A program made the position numbers and the translations under genes. The notes below the pieces were generated by a model. It was not told the DNA's origin. It did not search any database and saw only the letters and a list, made by a program, of their open reading frames with translations. This document shows positions 45,067-54,407 of a DNA stretch of 64,000 bases, piece after piece; position 1 is the stretch's first letter, and every line of letters starts with the position of its first letter. This DNA comes from Oceanobacillus luteolus (GTDB taxonomy: Bacteria > Bacillota > Bacilli > Bacillales > Amphibacillaceae): assembly GCF_023715655.1 (NCBI RefSeq), contig NZ_JAMBON010000005.1:62001-126000 (forward strand). Direction: 5' to 3'.

Positions 45067-46413
45067 TTACTTTAGCTTCATCGCCTTAGCCATAATTTTT
45101 GGAAGATCTGTGTTATCCAGGAATCCAACAAACTTCTCTGCTTGTGGACCATATGCATAAACAGGGATGTCTGCTCCTGTATGGTTCGTGCTTGTCCATC
45201 CGATATTCGCGCGATCACTCACTACCGTGTTGATTGCAAAAGCTGCATTGCTCGCATCTTGAATCGCTTGAACCTCTTCATTCGTCAAGTCAAATCCAGT
45301 ATATTTCGCAAGTACTTCACGTACGTTGGAACGATCTTCATTCAATTGAGCAGCCATAAAATCACCTGTAGCCGTTACATCTTGTAAAACAGCTGCATTG
45401 AGCTCCATGGATCCTTTGGAACCAGTCGTCATTCCACCAGTATCGTGGTCACCAGCAACGACTACAAGCGTTTTACCATCTTCTTCGGCAAATTCAATCG
45501 CTTCCTCCACTGCCTCTTCAAATGCTGCAACATCTGACATTGCATAACCAGCATCATTCGCATGTCCTGCCCAGTCAATTTGGCTGCCTTCAACTACTAA
45601 GAAAAATCCTTTTTTGTTTTCTTCTAAAATATCAATAGCAACTTCGGTCATTTCTGCAAGGCTTGGCTCTTCCGTTTCATCACGGTGAAGTTCCGGAGCT
45701 AGAGCACCATTTGCGAATAATCCTAACAGTTTTTCACCTTTTCTAAGTTTGATATCCTTGTTTTCTAGTAATTCATCTCGAGTTTCAACAAATTCATAAC
45801 CTTGTTCTTCTGCTTGTTTGATCAAATCAAGCTCCTCTTGATTTCCACCTTTAGAGACTGGTAAGAAATTGTCTTTACCTCCACCAAGTATGACATCTAC
45901 TTCATTAGCAAGATACTGTTCCGCAATTTTAGTTTCATTATTACGGCTTTCTACATGAGAAGCGAAAGACGCTGGTGTTGCATGTGTAATGGTAGATGTT
46001 GCGACTAGACCAGATGCTTTCCCGTTTTCTTGGGCTGCCTCAAGAATCGTTTGAAGCTCATTTCCCTCAGGATCTAGACCAACTACACCATTATTTGTTT
46101 TATTTCCAGTGGCCATTGCTGTACCTGCTGCAGCGGAGTCTGTGATATCAGAGTTAGCTGAATATGTAGTGAACATCCCTTTTAAATGCGCATCCCAAAC
46201 CGCGTCTTCCCCTTTATAAACGCGATAGTTACTTGCGTAGTCAGAGCTGAATCCATCCGGAATCATATAAATGACATTTTCTACTTTTTTATTATTTCCC
46301 TTGTTTCGAGCATGTTCTGGCTTGGCATCGACCGCCCCTAAACTTAAACCAGAAAGTACGAGCCCTGCACTTAGTGCAACTACACCAAGTTTTTTACCAA
46401 GATTGTTGAACAA
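45067..46413 (-). CDS. Secreted alkaline phosphatase (PhoA family)
   Basis: The start at the TTG 46413 is chosen because AGGAGAGG lies five bases upstream; a longer frame would include that site. The 448-residue product has a Sec signal (KKLGVVALSAGLVLSGLSLGAVDA) and the PhoA metal and nucleophile motifs: MIPDGFSSDY, SDITDSAAAGTAMATG with the catalytic Ser, THATPASFASHV, EGSQIDWAGHANDAG, GDHDTGG and NHTGADI. It releases phosphate from organic esters outside the cell. No Pho-box could be identified with confidence. It is monocistronic. Confidence 0.92.
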   Translation of the reverse strand: MFNNLGKKLGVVALSAGLVLSGLSLGAVDAKPEHARNKGNNKKVENVIYMIPDGFSSDYASNYRVYKGEDAVWDAHLKGMFTTYSANSDITDSAAAGTAMATGNKTNNGVVGLDPEGNELQTILEAAQENGKASGLVATSTITHATPASFASHVESRNNETKIAEQYLANEVDVILGGGKDNFLPVSKGGNQEELDLIKQAEEQGYEFVETRDELLENKDIKLRKGEKLLGLFANGALAPELHRDETEEPSLAEMTEVAIDILEENKKGFFLVVEGSQIDWAGHANDAGYAMSDVAAFEEAVEEAIEFAEEDGKTLVVVAGDHDTGGMTTGSKGSMELNAAVLQDVTATGDFMAAQLNEDRSNVREVLAKYTGFDLTNEEVQAIQDASNAAFAINTVVSDRANIGWTSTNHTGADIPVYAYGPQAEKFVGFLDNTDLPKIMAKAMKLK

Positions 46414-46590
46414 ATTAACCTCTCCTCTCAAATTTCAACTACAATTTGAGTATAACTAACTAATATTGAAATCTAGTTAAAGTCTAGTAAATCTAGCATA
46501 AATTTTTTTAGGCAGGAATCACTAGTCGAGATTTTTGCCTTGCTAAAGTTGCAGGACTTGATACCCCGCTCCTTTACTGTTCTTCGCACA

Positions 46591-46632
46591 AAAAAACCTA
46601 AGAAGCATAAAAAACTTACCTCTTAGGTTTAA
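46591..46632 (-). terminator. Terminator of the alcohol dehydrogenase gene
   Basis: AAACCTAAGA (46594-46603) pairs with TCTTAGGTTT (46621-46630). On the minus strand it is followed by TTTTTGTGCG. Confidence 0.8.
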
Positions 46633-46642
46633 TTCTAAGTAT

Positions 46643-47596
46643 TTATTTTTCCATGTTCGCTACTAAACGACCTGTAACTTTATTTTCTTCCAGCATCTGA
46701 ATACCTTCAGGAATTTCATCAAAACTTATTTCAGTTATTTTAGGATTCACTTTTCCACTAGCAAACAATTCATAGATTTCTTCAATATCTTGTTTCGTAC
46801 CACCATTACTTCCAACCAATGTTGCTTGCTTAGTAATCAATGATGTGACATTGATCGTTGTTTCTAGTTTCCCCATCCCGACAAGAACTACTTTACCTTG
46901 GAAACCAATAGATTCTAGTGCTTCTCTAGTGGTTACATCAAAACCAGCAAAATCAATAATGACCTCTGGTTCATATTGTGCAATTTCTTTTACATTTTCA
47001 AATGTACCTGCAGCACCTAAGCTTTTAGCTAATTCACGCGCATTTGGGTTCAAGTCAACCGCATATACAGTAGCTCCTTTTGCAACAGCAGCTTCTAATG
47101 CAATCTGACCCAATCCACCAATACCAATCATACCGACTGTCATGCCTGCTTTTACTCCACCTTTAGTGAATGTTGCATGGTAAGACGTCATTCCGGCATC
47201 TGTACCAGCTGCTGCTTGTGCAAACGAAACACCTTCCGGGATTCGGACTAAGTCTTCAGCCGGTGCTAAAACCTTTGTACCGAAGCCTCCATCATATGCA
47301 TAACCTGGAGCCATTTTACTTGGACCAGTAGGACAGACAGCTACTTTATCACCAACTTGGTAGTCTGTTACACCTTCACCAACTTCACTGATGACACCTG
47401 CAACTTCATGCCCCATAATGACAGGAAGTTCACCAAGTAATTCTTTCCAACCTGGATCTCTTAAAACACCGACATCCGAGTGACAAAGACCTGCCACCTT
47501 TGTGTCGATAACTACTTTACCTGCTTCAACTTTCGGATCTTCTTTTTCCACCAATTCTAACGGTTCATTTGTTTCTACAAACTGCCAACCTTTCAT
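46643..47596 (-). CDS. Zinc-type alcohol dehydrogenase (medium-chain family), short form
   Basis: The 317-residue product has the GroES-like domain with catalytic-zinc motifs AGLCHSDVGVL and VIMGHEVAGVI and a Rossmann domain (GMIGIGGLGQIALEAAVAKG). The lobe that normally holds four structural zinc cysteines is reduced to CPTGPSKMAPGYAYDGGFG, so the structural zinc is absent. This, and Asp in the third catalytic ligand region (AGTDAGMTSYHA), marks a divergent subgroup. It likely oxidises an alcohol with NAD(P), substrate unknown. A GGAGGAAT site precedes the ATG. It is monocistronic. Confidence 0.88.
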   Translation of the reverse strand: MKGWQFVETNEPLELVEKEDPKVEAGKVVIDTKVAGLCHSDVGVLRDPGWKELLGELPVIMGHEVAGVISEVGEGVTDYQVGDKVAVCPTGPSKMAPGYAYDGGFGTKVLAPAEDLVRIPEGVSFAQAAAGTDAGMTSYHATFTKGGVKAGMTVGMIGIGGLGQIALEAAVAKGATVYAVDLNPNARELAKSLGAAGTFENVKEIAQYEPEVIIDFAGFDVTTREALESIGFQGKVVLVGMGKLETTINVTSLITKQATLVGSNGGTKQDIEEIYELFASGKVNPKITEISFDEIPEGIQMLEENKVTGRLVANMEK

Positions 47597-47723
47597 GATG
47601 ATTCCTCCTTAAGTTGTTGTATGTCTACATCTATATTATAAACCTTAAAGAGGATGGCCTACTGAAATGGAATGACAATTTATTGAACTTGGCCTGTCTA
47701 TGAAGCAATAAGTGGATAATTAA

Positions 47724-48512
47724 TCAAACCTCTTCCAAAACATTACTCACTTGCTTAATGATCAAATCAGAGAGTTCCTTATATCCTTCTTGATTAGGAT
47801 GGACCATATCTGCCCACAAATCTTTTTTTCTACCTAGTTCTTTCGTATTCACACGAATAATGGCAAGCTTATTCATGCTTGAATTCCAATAGTTGATTAG
47901 AACCCCCGTCAAGCCAAAAAATTGATAGTCCTTTTCTAAAGAATTATACAAGTTATTCACGACGATGGTTATGGCTGGATTGATTGCTTCAATGTATTCG
48001 ATGATATGCTGTAAGTTTTTTATATAATTGGAGCGGACTTTAAAGAAGTTTTTTAAAACGGCACGCGCGCCATCTTTGTGGAAGTGTTGCAGAAGATCGT
48101 TTCCTCCAATATTGATAAATACAAGATTGGAATCTTGCAGTTGCTGGTCGTACAATTTTTCATTGATCAGCTTTTGAAGCAAGCCTTCCGAAGTCAGGTG
48201 AATAATCCCTTCATTCTCTACATTGACTTCACCAAATTTACTTTCAAGATGCTCTCTCAGGTAATTTGTAATGCCTCCATTCGGGGATCCATATCCCTTT
48301 GCCACCGAATCACCTAAAATGAGGACTCTTCTTATATGTTTTGTATTGGTTCTTGCTTGTTCCATGTATTTATTCAATTTCTTTGCTTGCCTATACTTAT
48401 TGATCCCAACATAAGCTGCTGCAGCCAACAAAATTGGAGAGGTTATCAAACGGGTCTTTTTTGGTCGTCTTTTGCCAACATCATGGTGTATTGAATTTAC
48501 TTTATCGTTCAA
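47724..48512 (-). CDS. Membrane-anchored SGNH/GDSL hydrolase
   Basis: I choose the TTG at 48512 because AAAAGGAGGT lies just upstream; a longer frame would include that site. The 262-residue product has an N-terminal hydrophobic anchor (TSPILLAAAAYVGINKY) and then the SGNH blocks: ILGDSVAKGYG with the nucleophilic Ser, INIGGNDLLQ, and DMVHPNQEGY with catalytic Asp and His. It probably removes acyl groups from lipids or wall polymers at the cell surface. A small perfect hairpin GTGGGG-GCT-CCCCAC lies at about 48533-48547, upstream of its start. Confidence 0.86.
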   Translation of the reverse strand: MNDKVNSIHHDVGKRRPKKTRLITSPILLAAAAYVGINKYRQAKKLNKYMEQARTNTKHIRRVLILGDSVAKGYGSPNGGITNYLREHLESKFGEVNVENEGIIHLTSEGLLQKLINEKLYDQQLQDSNLVFINIGGNDLLQHFHKDGARAVLKNFFKVRSNYIKNLQHIIEYIEAINPAITIVVNNLYNSLEKDYQFFGLTGVLINYWNSSMNKLAIIRVNTKELGRKKDLWADMVHPNQEGYKELSDLIIKQVSNVLEEV

Positions 48513-48746
48513 AGAGTGACCTCCTTTTAATGCGTGGGGGCTCCCCACAACCAATTATTATTACGATTCCTCAATTGTAACACTTTTATTTGAAGATTTT
48601 AATCGTGAGGGATTAAACAAAACTTAATATATTATATGCATCCGACAGTATTTCGTCCTGTCACGTGACCATGTGAAGCTTCAAAGCCGAAATAAAATCC
48701 ATGACGAACCAAATATTTATTTTTTTGTTAAAAAACAAAAAATAAA

Positions 48747-48771
48747 TTGACAATTTAACTACCTCGGTAGT
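48747..48771 (+). promoter_or_regulatory. Promoter-like TTGACA followed by a perfect inverted repeat
   Basis: TTGACA (48747-48752) is followed by ACTACC-TC-GGTAGT (48758-48771), placed where a -35/-10 spacer would be. This is the usual layout for a TetR-family operator. No TetR gene is intact nearby; see the short frame at 48796. Confidence 0.45.
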
Positions 48772-48795
48772 AGTACGTTGTAAAGGGTAAGAATA

Positions 48796-48963
48796 ATGGA
48801 AAAAGAGAGAATATTAGACGCATTGCCAGAAGGAATTCTCTTATCTCCAGCTGGTAGTTTTAGAATAACATTTGTCCTATTCATTATAAAATTAAAAACA
48901 GGTTATAATCCACGTGCGCTTCTCCCCTCTTCTTCGCACCATTACTTAAATATAAAACAATAG
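48796..48963 (+). pseudogene. Short frame, possibly the start of a truncated regulator gene
   Basis: ATG at 48796 follows AAAGGG, and the 55-residue product begins MEKERILDALPEGILL, like the N-terminus of many TetR regulators. It then loses any helix-turn-helix (SPAGSFRITFVLFIIKLKT...). Together with the palindromic promoter upstream, this suggests a regulator gene reduced to its first codons. It could also be chance. The rest of the 48555-49042 interval holds no other gene. Confidence 0.3.
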
Positions 48964-49042
48964 TTACCCTGATTTAAAAAGGGATTCCACGGAGGAATGT
49001 CAAATCATGTATTAGAAAGAAAAAACAAGAGGAGGTCAGACA

Positions 49043-50146
49043 ATGAAAGTTGCAGTTATAGGGGCAGGAATTGTAGGGGCTTGTGCCGCATTTTATTTAT
49101 CCCAAAGCAATGACTGTGAGGTTATTGTAATTGATAAAGCTCTTGAAGGGAAAGCAACACTGGCAGGTGCAGGAATTATTTGTCCTTGGATCTCGAGATA
49201 TCATGACCCTGATTGGTTTGTCATTGCAAGCAGAGGTGCCCAGTATTATCCTGGCTTGATACATTCCTTGAATCAACTCGGAGAAACAGATACTGGTTAT
49301 AAACAAACCGGTGGAATTGCAACAAGTAAAGACATAAATGTTTTAAATAACCTGGAAGAAAAAGTGGCTAAAAAAAGAGAAACATTTCCAGTAATCGGCG
49401 AAATTAAACTTTTAGAGGCTCCAGAGGCACAAGAATATTTTCCAGCACTAGCTGATAACTTACATGCACTCTATATTTCCGGAGCTGCCCGTTTAGATGG
49501 ACGATTATTAGCTGAAGCTTTAGTACGAGGAGTGAAGAAAAATAAAGGTAAAGTAATAGAGGAGCAAATACGTTTAGAAAAACACGACAACCAAATTAAA
49601 GTATCAACCAAACAAGGTGCTATACAAGCTGACCGTATTATTGTCGCAGCCGGGGCTTGGACGAACGATTTGCTGAAGGATATTGGTGTTTCCATTCATG
49701 TGAATCCTCAAAGAGGACAGATCATCCATCTATCTGCCGATGAAGACACATCCAATTTACCTGTCATTCTCCCCCAAGAAAGTAGCCATTATATTGTTCC
49801 TTTCGAAGATTCACGCATTGCTTTTGGCGCAACCCGAGAGGACGGGACTGGTTTTGACTACCGGATGACTGCGGGAGGTCTTCAAGAAGTATTAAATGAA
49901 GGATTAAAAGTTGCACCAGGTTTAGTCAATCATACAGTAAAGGAAATCCGGATTGGCTTCCGCCCGATGAGTCCAGATAATAAGCCTTACTTGGGTATTA
50001 TTCCTGAATTCGAAAATGTTGTTGTTGCAACTGGATTAGGGGCTTCTGGATTGACAATGGGACCTTATATCGGATCTTTAGCAGCGAAGATAGCGATGGA
50101 TGAGGAAATTGAGATTGATTTAGACCCTTATAGGTTGAATAGATAA
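49043..50146 (+). CDS. FAD-dependent D-amino acid oxidase/dehydrogenase-like protein
   Basis: The 367-residue product begins with a dinucleotide-binding motif (VAVIGAGIVGACAAFYLSQS). It has the DAO-family core: GGIATS, GRLLAEALVRGVKKN, RIIVAAGAWTNDLL, PQRGQIIHL, and the C-terminal RIGFRPMSPDNKPYLGIIPEFENVVVATGLGASGLTMGP. It oxidises the amine of glycine, a D-amino acid, or a secondary amino acid such as proline. It resembles DadA and ThiO, but no thi genes adjoin it. AAGAGGAGGT precedes the ATG. A strong terminator follows. Confidence 0.88.
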   Translation: MKVAVIGAGIVGACAAFYLSQSNDCEVIVIDKALEGKATLAGAGIICPWISRYHDPDWFVIASRGAQYYPGLIHSLNQLGETDTGYKQTGGIATSKDINVLNNLEEKVAKKRETFPVIGEIKLLEAPEAQEYFPALADNLHALYISGAARLDGRLLAEALVRGVKKNKGKVIEEQIRLEKHDNQIKVSTKQGAIQADRIIVAAGAWTNDLLKDIGVSIHVNPQRGQIIHLSADEDTSNLPVILPQESSHYIVPFEDSRIAFGATREDGTGFDYRMTAGGLQEVLNEGLKVAPGLVNHTVKEIRIGFRPMSPDNKPYLGIIPEFENVVVATGLGASGLTMGPYIGSLAAKIAMDEEIEIDLDPYRLNR

Positions 50147-50183
50147 TAAAATCCAATTAAATGGAGATATTAATCAAAGTAAA

Positions 50184-50228
50184 AAAGCTAGGATTTCTAA
50201 TTTCTTTGAAAATCCTAGCTTTAATTTT
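50184..50228 (+). terminator. Terminator after the FAD oxidase gene
   Basis: AAAGCTAGGATTT pairs with AAATCCTAGCTTT, followed by AATTTT; the A-run on the left would allow use in both directions. Confidence 0.85.
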
Positions 50229-50447
50229 GAATTCTTTGAGCGTATACACATACAGGAGGTTTTTCGTTTAGTTACAATTCTACTCTTTCGCCAATTCAAC
50301 TAATACCCTATTATTTTCTATCCCCTCTATTGTCTCCAGTTTCACGCCCCCCTCCCTTCTTCTATCTAACAACATCACACGACAATTGAATAATTTTGGT
50401 TGTTTTTGAACGGTTTTGATGGTATTATACAGATAAAGGAGGTTATT

Positions 50448-51197
50448 ATGTTAACAGAAGAGAGACATGCTTCCATATTAGACCTGCTGAAACAGAAAGG
50501 AATCGTTAAAACAAAAGAATTAATGGAAACGCTTCAATGCTCTGAATCTACAATTAGACGGGACCTCGATGAATTAGAGAAAAATGGATTGTTACGGCGG
50601 GTCCATGGTGGCGCTAAACGTATCTATCGATTGGATGATGAATTATCAATTCAGGAAAAATCACTCAAAAACGTTCATGAAAAGGACGCGATTGGTCAAA
50701 CTGCTGCTTCTTTTATAGAAAATAACGATGTGATTTACGTGGATGCTGGTACATCAACACTTTCTATGATTGATTTTATTGAAAGCGATGACATTACCGT
50801 TGTTACAAATGGGATACAGCATGCATCCCTCCTTGCAGATAAAAACATACACACGATTCTCGTTGGTGGAAGGATAAAACCTTCCACAAAAGCAATTATT
50901 GGACCAACGAGTCAAAAAGAAATCAGTGATTACCGCTTTAACAAAGCTTTCTTAGGAATAAATGGAATTGACATGGAATATGGCTGTACGACACCTGATC
51001 CGGATGAAGCAGCTTTAAAAAAATTAGTAATCAAAAATTCCTCCAAGGCTTATATGTTAGCCGACCACAGCAAATGGGGGAAAATCAACTTTGTTAAAGT
51101 ATGCGACTTGGAGGAAGTGACAATCATAACATCACAATCGAAAATAAATCTTCAGGAATATAAACAGAAAACGAATGTTTTGGAGGTGGAGCGATGA
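50448..51197 (+). CDS. fruR: FruR, DeoR-family repressor of the fructose operon
   Basis: The ATG at 50448 follows AAAGGAGGT; an in-frame start 16 codons earlier falls in the promoter region. The 249-residue product has a DeoR helix-turn-helix (RHASILDLLKQKGIVKTKELMETLQCSESTIRRDLDELEKNGLLRRVHGGA) and a sugar-isomerase-like effector domain (DVIYVDAGTSTLSMIDFI, HTILVGGRIKPSTKAIIG). It should repress the fruRKA operon and release it on sensing fructose-1-phosphate, as in other Bacilli. Its end overlaps fruK by 4 bases. Confidence 0.93.
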   Translation: MLTEERHASILDLLKQKGIVKTKELMETLQCSESTIRRDLDELEKNGLLRRVHGGAKRIYRLDDELSIQEKSLKNVHEKDAIGQTAASFIENNDVIYVDAGTSTLSMIDFIESDDITVVTNGIQHASLLADKNIHTILVGGRIKPSTKAIIGPTSQKEISDYRFNKAFLGINGIDMEYGCTTPDPDEAALKKLVIKNSSKAYMLADHSKWGKINFVKVCDLEEVTIITSQSKINLQEYKQKTNVLEVER

Positions 51198-52105
51198 TTT
51201 ATACGGTTACTCTCAATCCGTCGATTGATTATGTGGTTCAAGTTGAAAATCTTCAGTTAGGTGAACTGAACCATAGTTCAAGTAACTTTAAGCTTCCCGG
51301 CGGTAAAGGAATCAACGTTTCCCGTATCCTTCATCAATTGAATACAGATACGACTGCACTCGGCTTTATTGGCGGTTTTACCGGCGAATTTATCACCAAC
51401 TGGTTACAACAAGACGGGATTCGTACAGATTTTATAACAATCGCTGATGATACCAGAATCAACATCAAATTGAAATCCGATTCTGAGACCGAAATTAATG
51501 ATAGAGGTCCTACTATACGTGAAGAAGAAGCACAGGCATTGTTAAAAAAAGCGGAAAACTTCACGGCAAATGACATAGTTATTTTGTCAGGCAGTATGCC
51601 TCCTTCCTTGCCTTCTGATTTTTACAAACAGCTGATTGAGCGTTTTTCAGCTGCAAATGTTCAATTTGTCATTGACACGACTGGAGAAGGATTAAAATCA
51701 TCATTGCCGTATCAGCCATTCCTCATTAAACCGAACGTAAAGGAGTTGGCGCAATTCTTTAATGTAACATTAGAAAGCAATGAAGCAATTCTTCATTACG
51801 GTAAACAAATGATAAATCTCGGAGCACAGCATGTCATTGTATCTATGGCTGGCGATGGTGCATTGCTCTTTACAAAAGATGCGATTTATCAAGGAATCAG
51901 CCCGAAAGGTACTGTTAAAAATTCTGTTGGTGCCGGAGACTCAATGGTAGCTGGATTTATTGCTGAATACCATTCATCCGGTAATATAGAGTCCGCATTC
52001 AAAATGGGACTCGCATCTGGAAGTGCGACAGCCTTTTCGGATGACTTAGCGAAGAAAAACGATATTTTACAACTACTAGAACATGTCGAAGTTTCACGCC
52101 TTTAA
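51194..52105 (+). CDS. fruK: FruK, 1-phosphofructokinase
   Basis: The 303-residue product is a PfkB-family sugar kinase with the N-terminal VTLNPSIDYVV and LPGGKGINVSRIL motifs and the C-terminal NSVGAGDSMVAGF anion-hole and catalytic Asp motif. It converts fructose-1-phosphate, made by FruA, to fructose-1,6-bisphosphate. It overlaps fruR by ATGA and is followed by fruA after 25 bases. Confidence 0.95.
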   Translation: MIYTVTLNPSIDYVVQVENLQLGELNHSSSNFKLPGGKGINVSRILHQLNTDTTALGFIGGFTGEFITNWLQQDGIRTDFITIADDTRINIKLKSDSETEINDRGPTIREEEAQALLKKAENFTANDIVILSGSMPPSLPSDFYKQLIERFSAANVQFVIDTTGEGLKSSLPYQPFLIKPNVKELAQFFNVTLESNEAILHYGKQMINLGAQHVIVSMAGDGALLFTKDAIYQGISPKGTVKNSVGAGDSMVAGFIAEYHSSGNIESAFKMGLASGSATAFSDDLAKKNDILQLLEHVEVSRL

Positions 52106-52130
52106 AATTTGATAAAGAAAGGTGATTATC

Positions 52131-54008
52131 ATGAAAATAACCGATGTCTTAAGAAAAGATATTATGATTATGGACTTGCAGGCAACAACAAAAGAACCCG
52201 TAATTGATGAGATGATACAAAGTCTCGTAAATACTGGAGTGATTACAGACCGCAGAAAATTTAAAGAAGCAATATTAGAACGTGAAGCTCAAGTTACGAC
52301 AGGTCTCGGTGATGGAATCGCGATGCCGCATGCGAAGAGTGCTGCAGTTAAAGAGCCTACCGTTCTATTTGCTAAAAGCAATAAGGGTGTGGATTATGAA
52401 TCTCTGGATGGAGAGCCTTCGTACTTGTTTTTCATGATTGCTGTTCCAGAAGGCGCCGACAATACCCATCTAGAAACGTTGGCTTCCCTCTCGAAGTTAT
52501 TAATTGACGAAGCATTCATCGATCAATTGAAAAAAGCAATAACACCCGATGAAGTACATGCGCTATTCGAAGACGCAGTATCAGAAGAAGACGTGCAGGA
52601 AAAGGCTGAAGAAACAACTGCTAATGCGGAAAACAGCCAGAAAACACCGTTCATCGTCGCCATTACCGCTTGTCCAACGGGGATTGCGCATACCTACATG
52701 GCTGAGGATGCCTTAAAGAAAAAAGCAGCTGAACTGAATGTGGATATCCGCGTAGAAACTCAAGGTTCTGAAGGAGCAAAAAACGCACTGACGGCTGATG
52801 AAATTGAACGTGCAGAATCTATTATCATCGCTGCCAGTAAACAAGTTGATTTAAGCAGATTTACTGGTAAACATGTGTTGCAACGACCGGTAACGGACGG
52901 AATTCATAAAGCCGAAGAACTCATTACAAAAGCAATGAACCAAGAAGCTCCGGTTTATCATGCTGATCAGGTGAAAACTTCTGAAACTGAAGAAGAAAAA
53001 TCCTCTTCAATTTGGGGTAGAATCTACAAGGATCTGATGAATGGTATCTCCCATATGCTGCCATTTGTAGTTGGGGGTGGGATTTTACTCGCCATATCAT
53101 TCTTATTTGAAAGTATGCTAGGCAGCGAAAATGAGATTTTCACCTTCTTAAATTCAATTGGTGGGAATGCATTTAGCTTCCTTATCCCGATTTTTGCTGG
53201 ATTTATTGCAATGAGTATTGCCGACCGACCTGGTCTCATGCCTGGAATGGTAGCTGGTTTAATTGCCGTGAATAGTGATGCAGGTTTCCTCGGTGGTTTG
53301 GTTGGAGGCTTCCTTGCTGGTTATATTGTCGTTCTACTCAAGCAGCTTTTCCGCAATTTACCGAAATCATTGGAAGGTTTAAAACCGATTTTAATTTATC
53401 CTGTGATCGGCTTATTCTTTACTGGAATATTAATGTATTATATTTTTGGCCCAATTTTCTCAGGGATTAATTCAGCGATGATTAATTTCTTGCAAAATCT
53501 AGGAACAGGGAATGCGGTCATTCTTGGAGTGATACTTGGAGGAATGATGGCGATTGATATGGGTGGACCATTTAATAAAGCCGCTTACGCTTTCTCGATA
53601 GGAATTTTCACTGATACAGGTGATGGTAGTTTAATGGCGGCAGTAATGGCGGGCGGAATGGTGCCTCCACTTGCAATCGCGGTAGCCACTACCATGTTCA
53701 AACATAAATTTACAGAAGGCGAACGTAAATCCGGATTAACAAACTATGTTATGGGAATATCATTCATTACAGAAGGAGCCATCCCATTTGCAGCAGCTGA
53801 TCCTATACGAGTCATTGCTTCGTCCATTATTGGAGCAGCAACTGCAGGAGGATTAACCCAGCTATGGAATACAGCCATCCCTGCACCACATGGTGGACTT
53901 TTCGTTATTCCACTTGCTGAAAATGCCTTGCTTTTCCTATTAGCTTTAGCTATTGGAACAATGGTTGCAGCAGTTGTACTTGGATTGTGGAAAAAAACAG
54001 TACGTTAA
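52131..54008 (+). CDS. fruA: FruA, fructose-specific PTS enzyme IIABC
   Basis: The ATG at 52131 is preceded by GAAAGGTG and gives MKITDVL, the usual EIIA start; a GTG three codons earlier is less likely. The 625-residue product has domains A, B and C in order. EIIA has phospho-His67 (GLGDGIAMPHAKSA). EIIB has Cys181 (TACPTGIAHTYMAEDAL). The membrane IIC domain runs from about residue 300 (GISHMLPFVVGGGILLAI) to the end with the AIDMGGPFNKAAYAF motif. It imports and phosphorylates fructose to fructose-1-phosphate. Confidence 0.95.
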   Translation: MKITDVLRKDIMIMDLQATTKEPVIDEMIQSLVNTGVITDRRKFKEAILEREAQVTTGLGDGIAMPHAKSAAVKEPTVLFAKSNKGVDYESLDGEPSYLFFMIAVPEGADNTHLETLASLSKLLIDEAFIDQLKKAITPDEVHALFEDAVSEEDVQEKAEETTANAENSQKTPFIVAITACPTGIAHTYMAEDALKKKAAELNVDIRVETQGSEGAKNALTADEIERAESIIIAASKQVDLSRFTGKHVLQRPVTDGIHKAEELITKAMNQEAPVYHADQVKTSETEEEKSSSIWGRIYKDLMNGISHMLPFVVGGGILLAISFLFESMLGSENEIFTFLNSIGGNAFSFLIPIFAGFIAMSIADRPGLMPGMVAGLIAVNSDAGFLGGLVGGFLAGYIVVLLKQLFRNLPKSLEGLKPILIYPVIGLFFTGILMYYIFGPIFSGINSAMINFLQNLGTGNAVILGVILGGMMAIDMGGPFNKAAYAFSIGIFTDTGDGSLMAAVMAGGMVPPLAIAVATTMFKHKFTEGERKSGLTNYVMGISFITEGAIPFAAADPIRVIASSIIGAATAGGLTQLWNTAIPAPHGGLFVIPLAENALLFLLALAIGTMVAAVVLGLWKKTVR

Positions 54009-54017
54009 CACATGTTA

Positions 54018-54047
54018 AAGATAACCCTCTGTGGGTTATCTTTTTTT
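54018..54047 (+). terminator. Terminator of the fructose operon
   Basis: AAGATAACCC and GGGTTATCTT pair around CTCTGT-type loop sequence and are followed by TTTTTT. Confidence 0.9.
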
Positions 54048-54165
54048 ATCCAGAAATTTCCTCGAATTAGTATTTTCGTCTCATCTTCCCTGAAAAGATT
54101 GACTTGAAAAAATTATGATGTTATTATGCATCTAACACAAAAATTTTTAGAACAATTGAATAATT

Positions 54166-54317
54166 ATTTCTTATCCAGAGCGGCGGAGGGACTGGCCCGA
54201 TGATGCCCGGCAACCTACTTAAAAATAGTAAGGTGCTAATTCCAGCAGGATTATATCCTGGAAGATAAGAAGAGCGTAATGATAAATCAACCCTCTTCTT
54301 AACGGAAGAGGGTTTTT
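54166..54317 (+). ncRNA. SAM-I (S-box) riboswitch with terminator
   Basis: The S-box landmarks appear in order: TTCTTATCCAGAG, GGCGGAGGGACTGGCCCGAT, GATGCCCGGCAACC, AAGGTGCTAATTCC and GGAAGATAAGAAGAG, with P1 formed by CTTATC and GATAAG. A terminator CCCTCTTC/GAAGAGGG (54291-54312) with TTTTT follows. S-adenosylmethionine binding should stop transcription, so the operon behind it is switched on when SAM or methionine is low. Confidence 0.95.
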
Positions 54318-54407
54318 ATATTTTCATAAGTAGGAGGTTAGGAAACAGGATATATACCCTTTTTCAAGATAAGGGAAAAATGAATGTTAATCAGGAGGAA
54401 AAAAACT

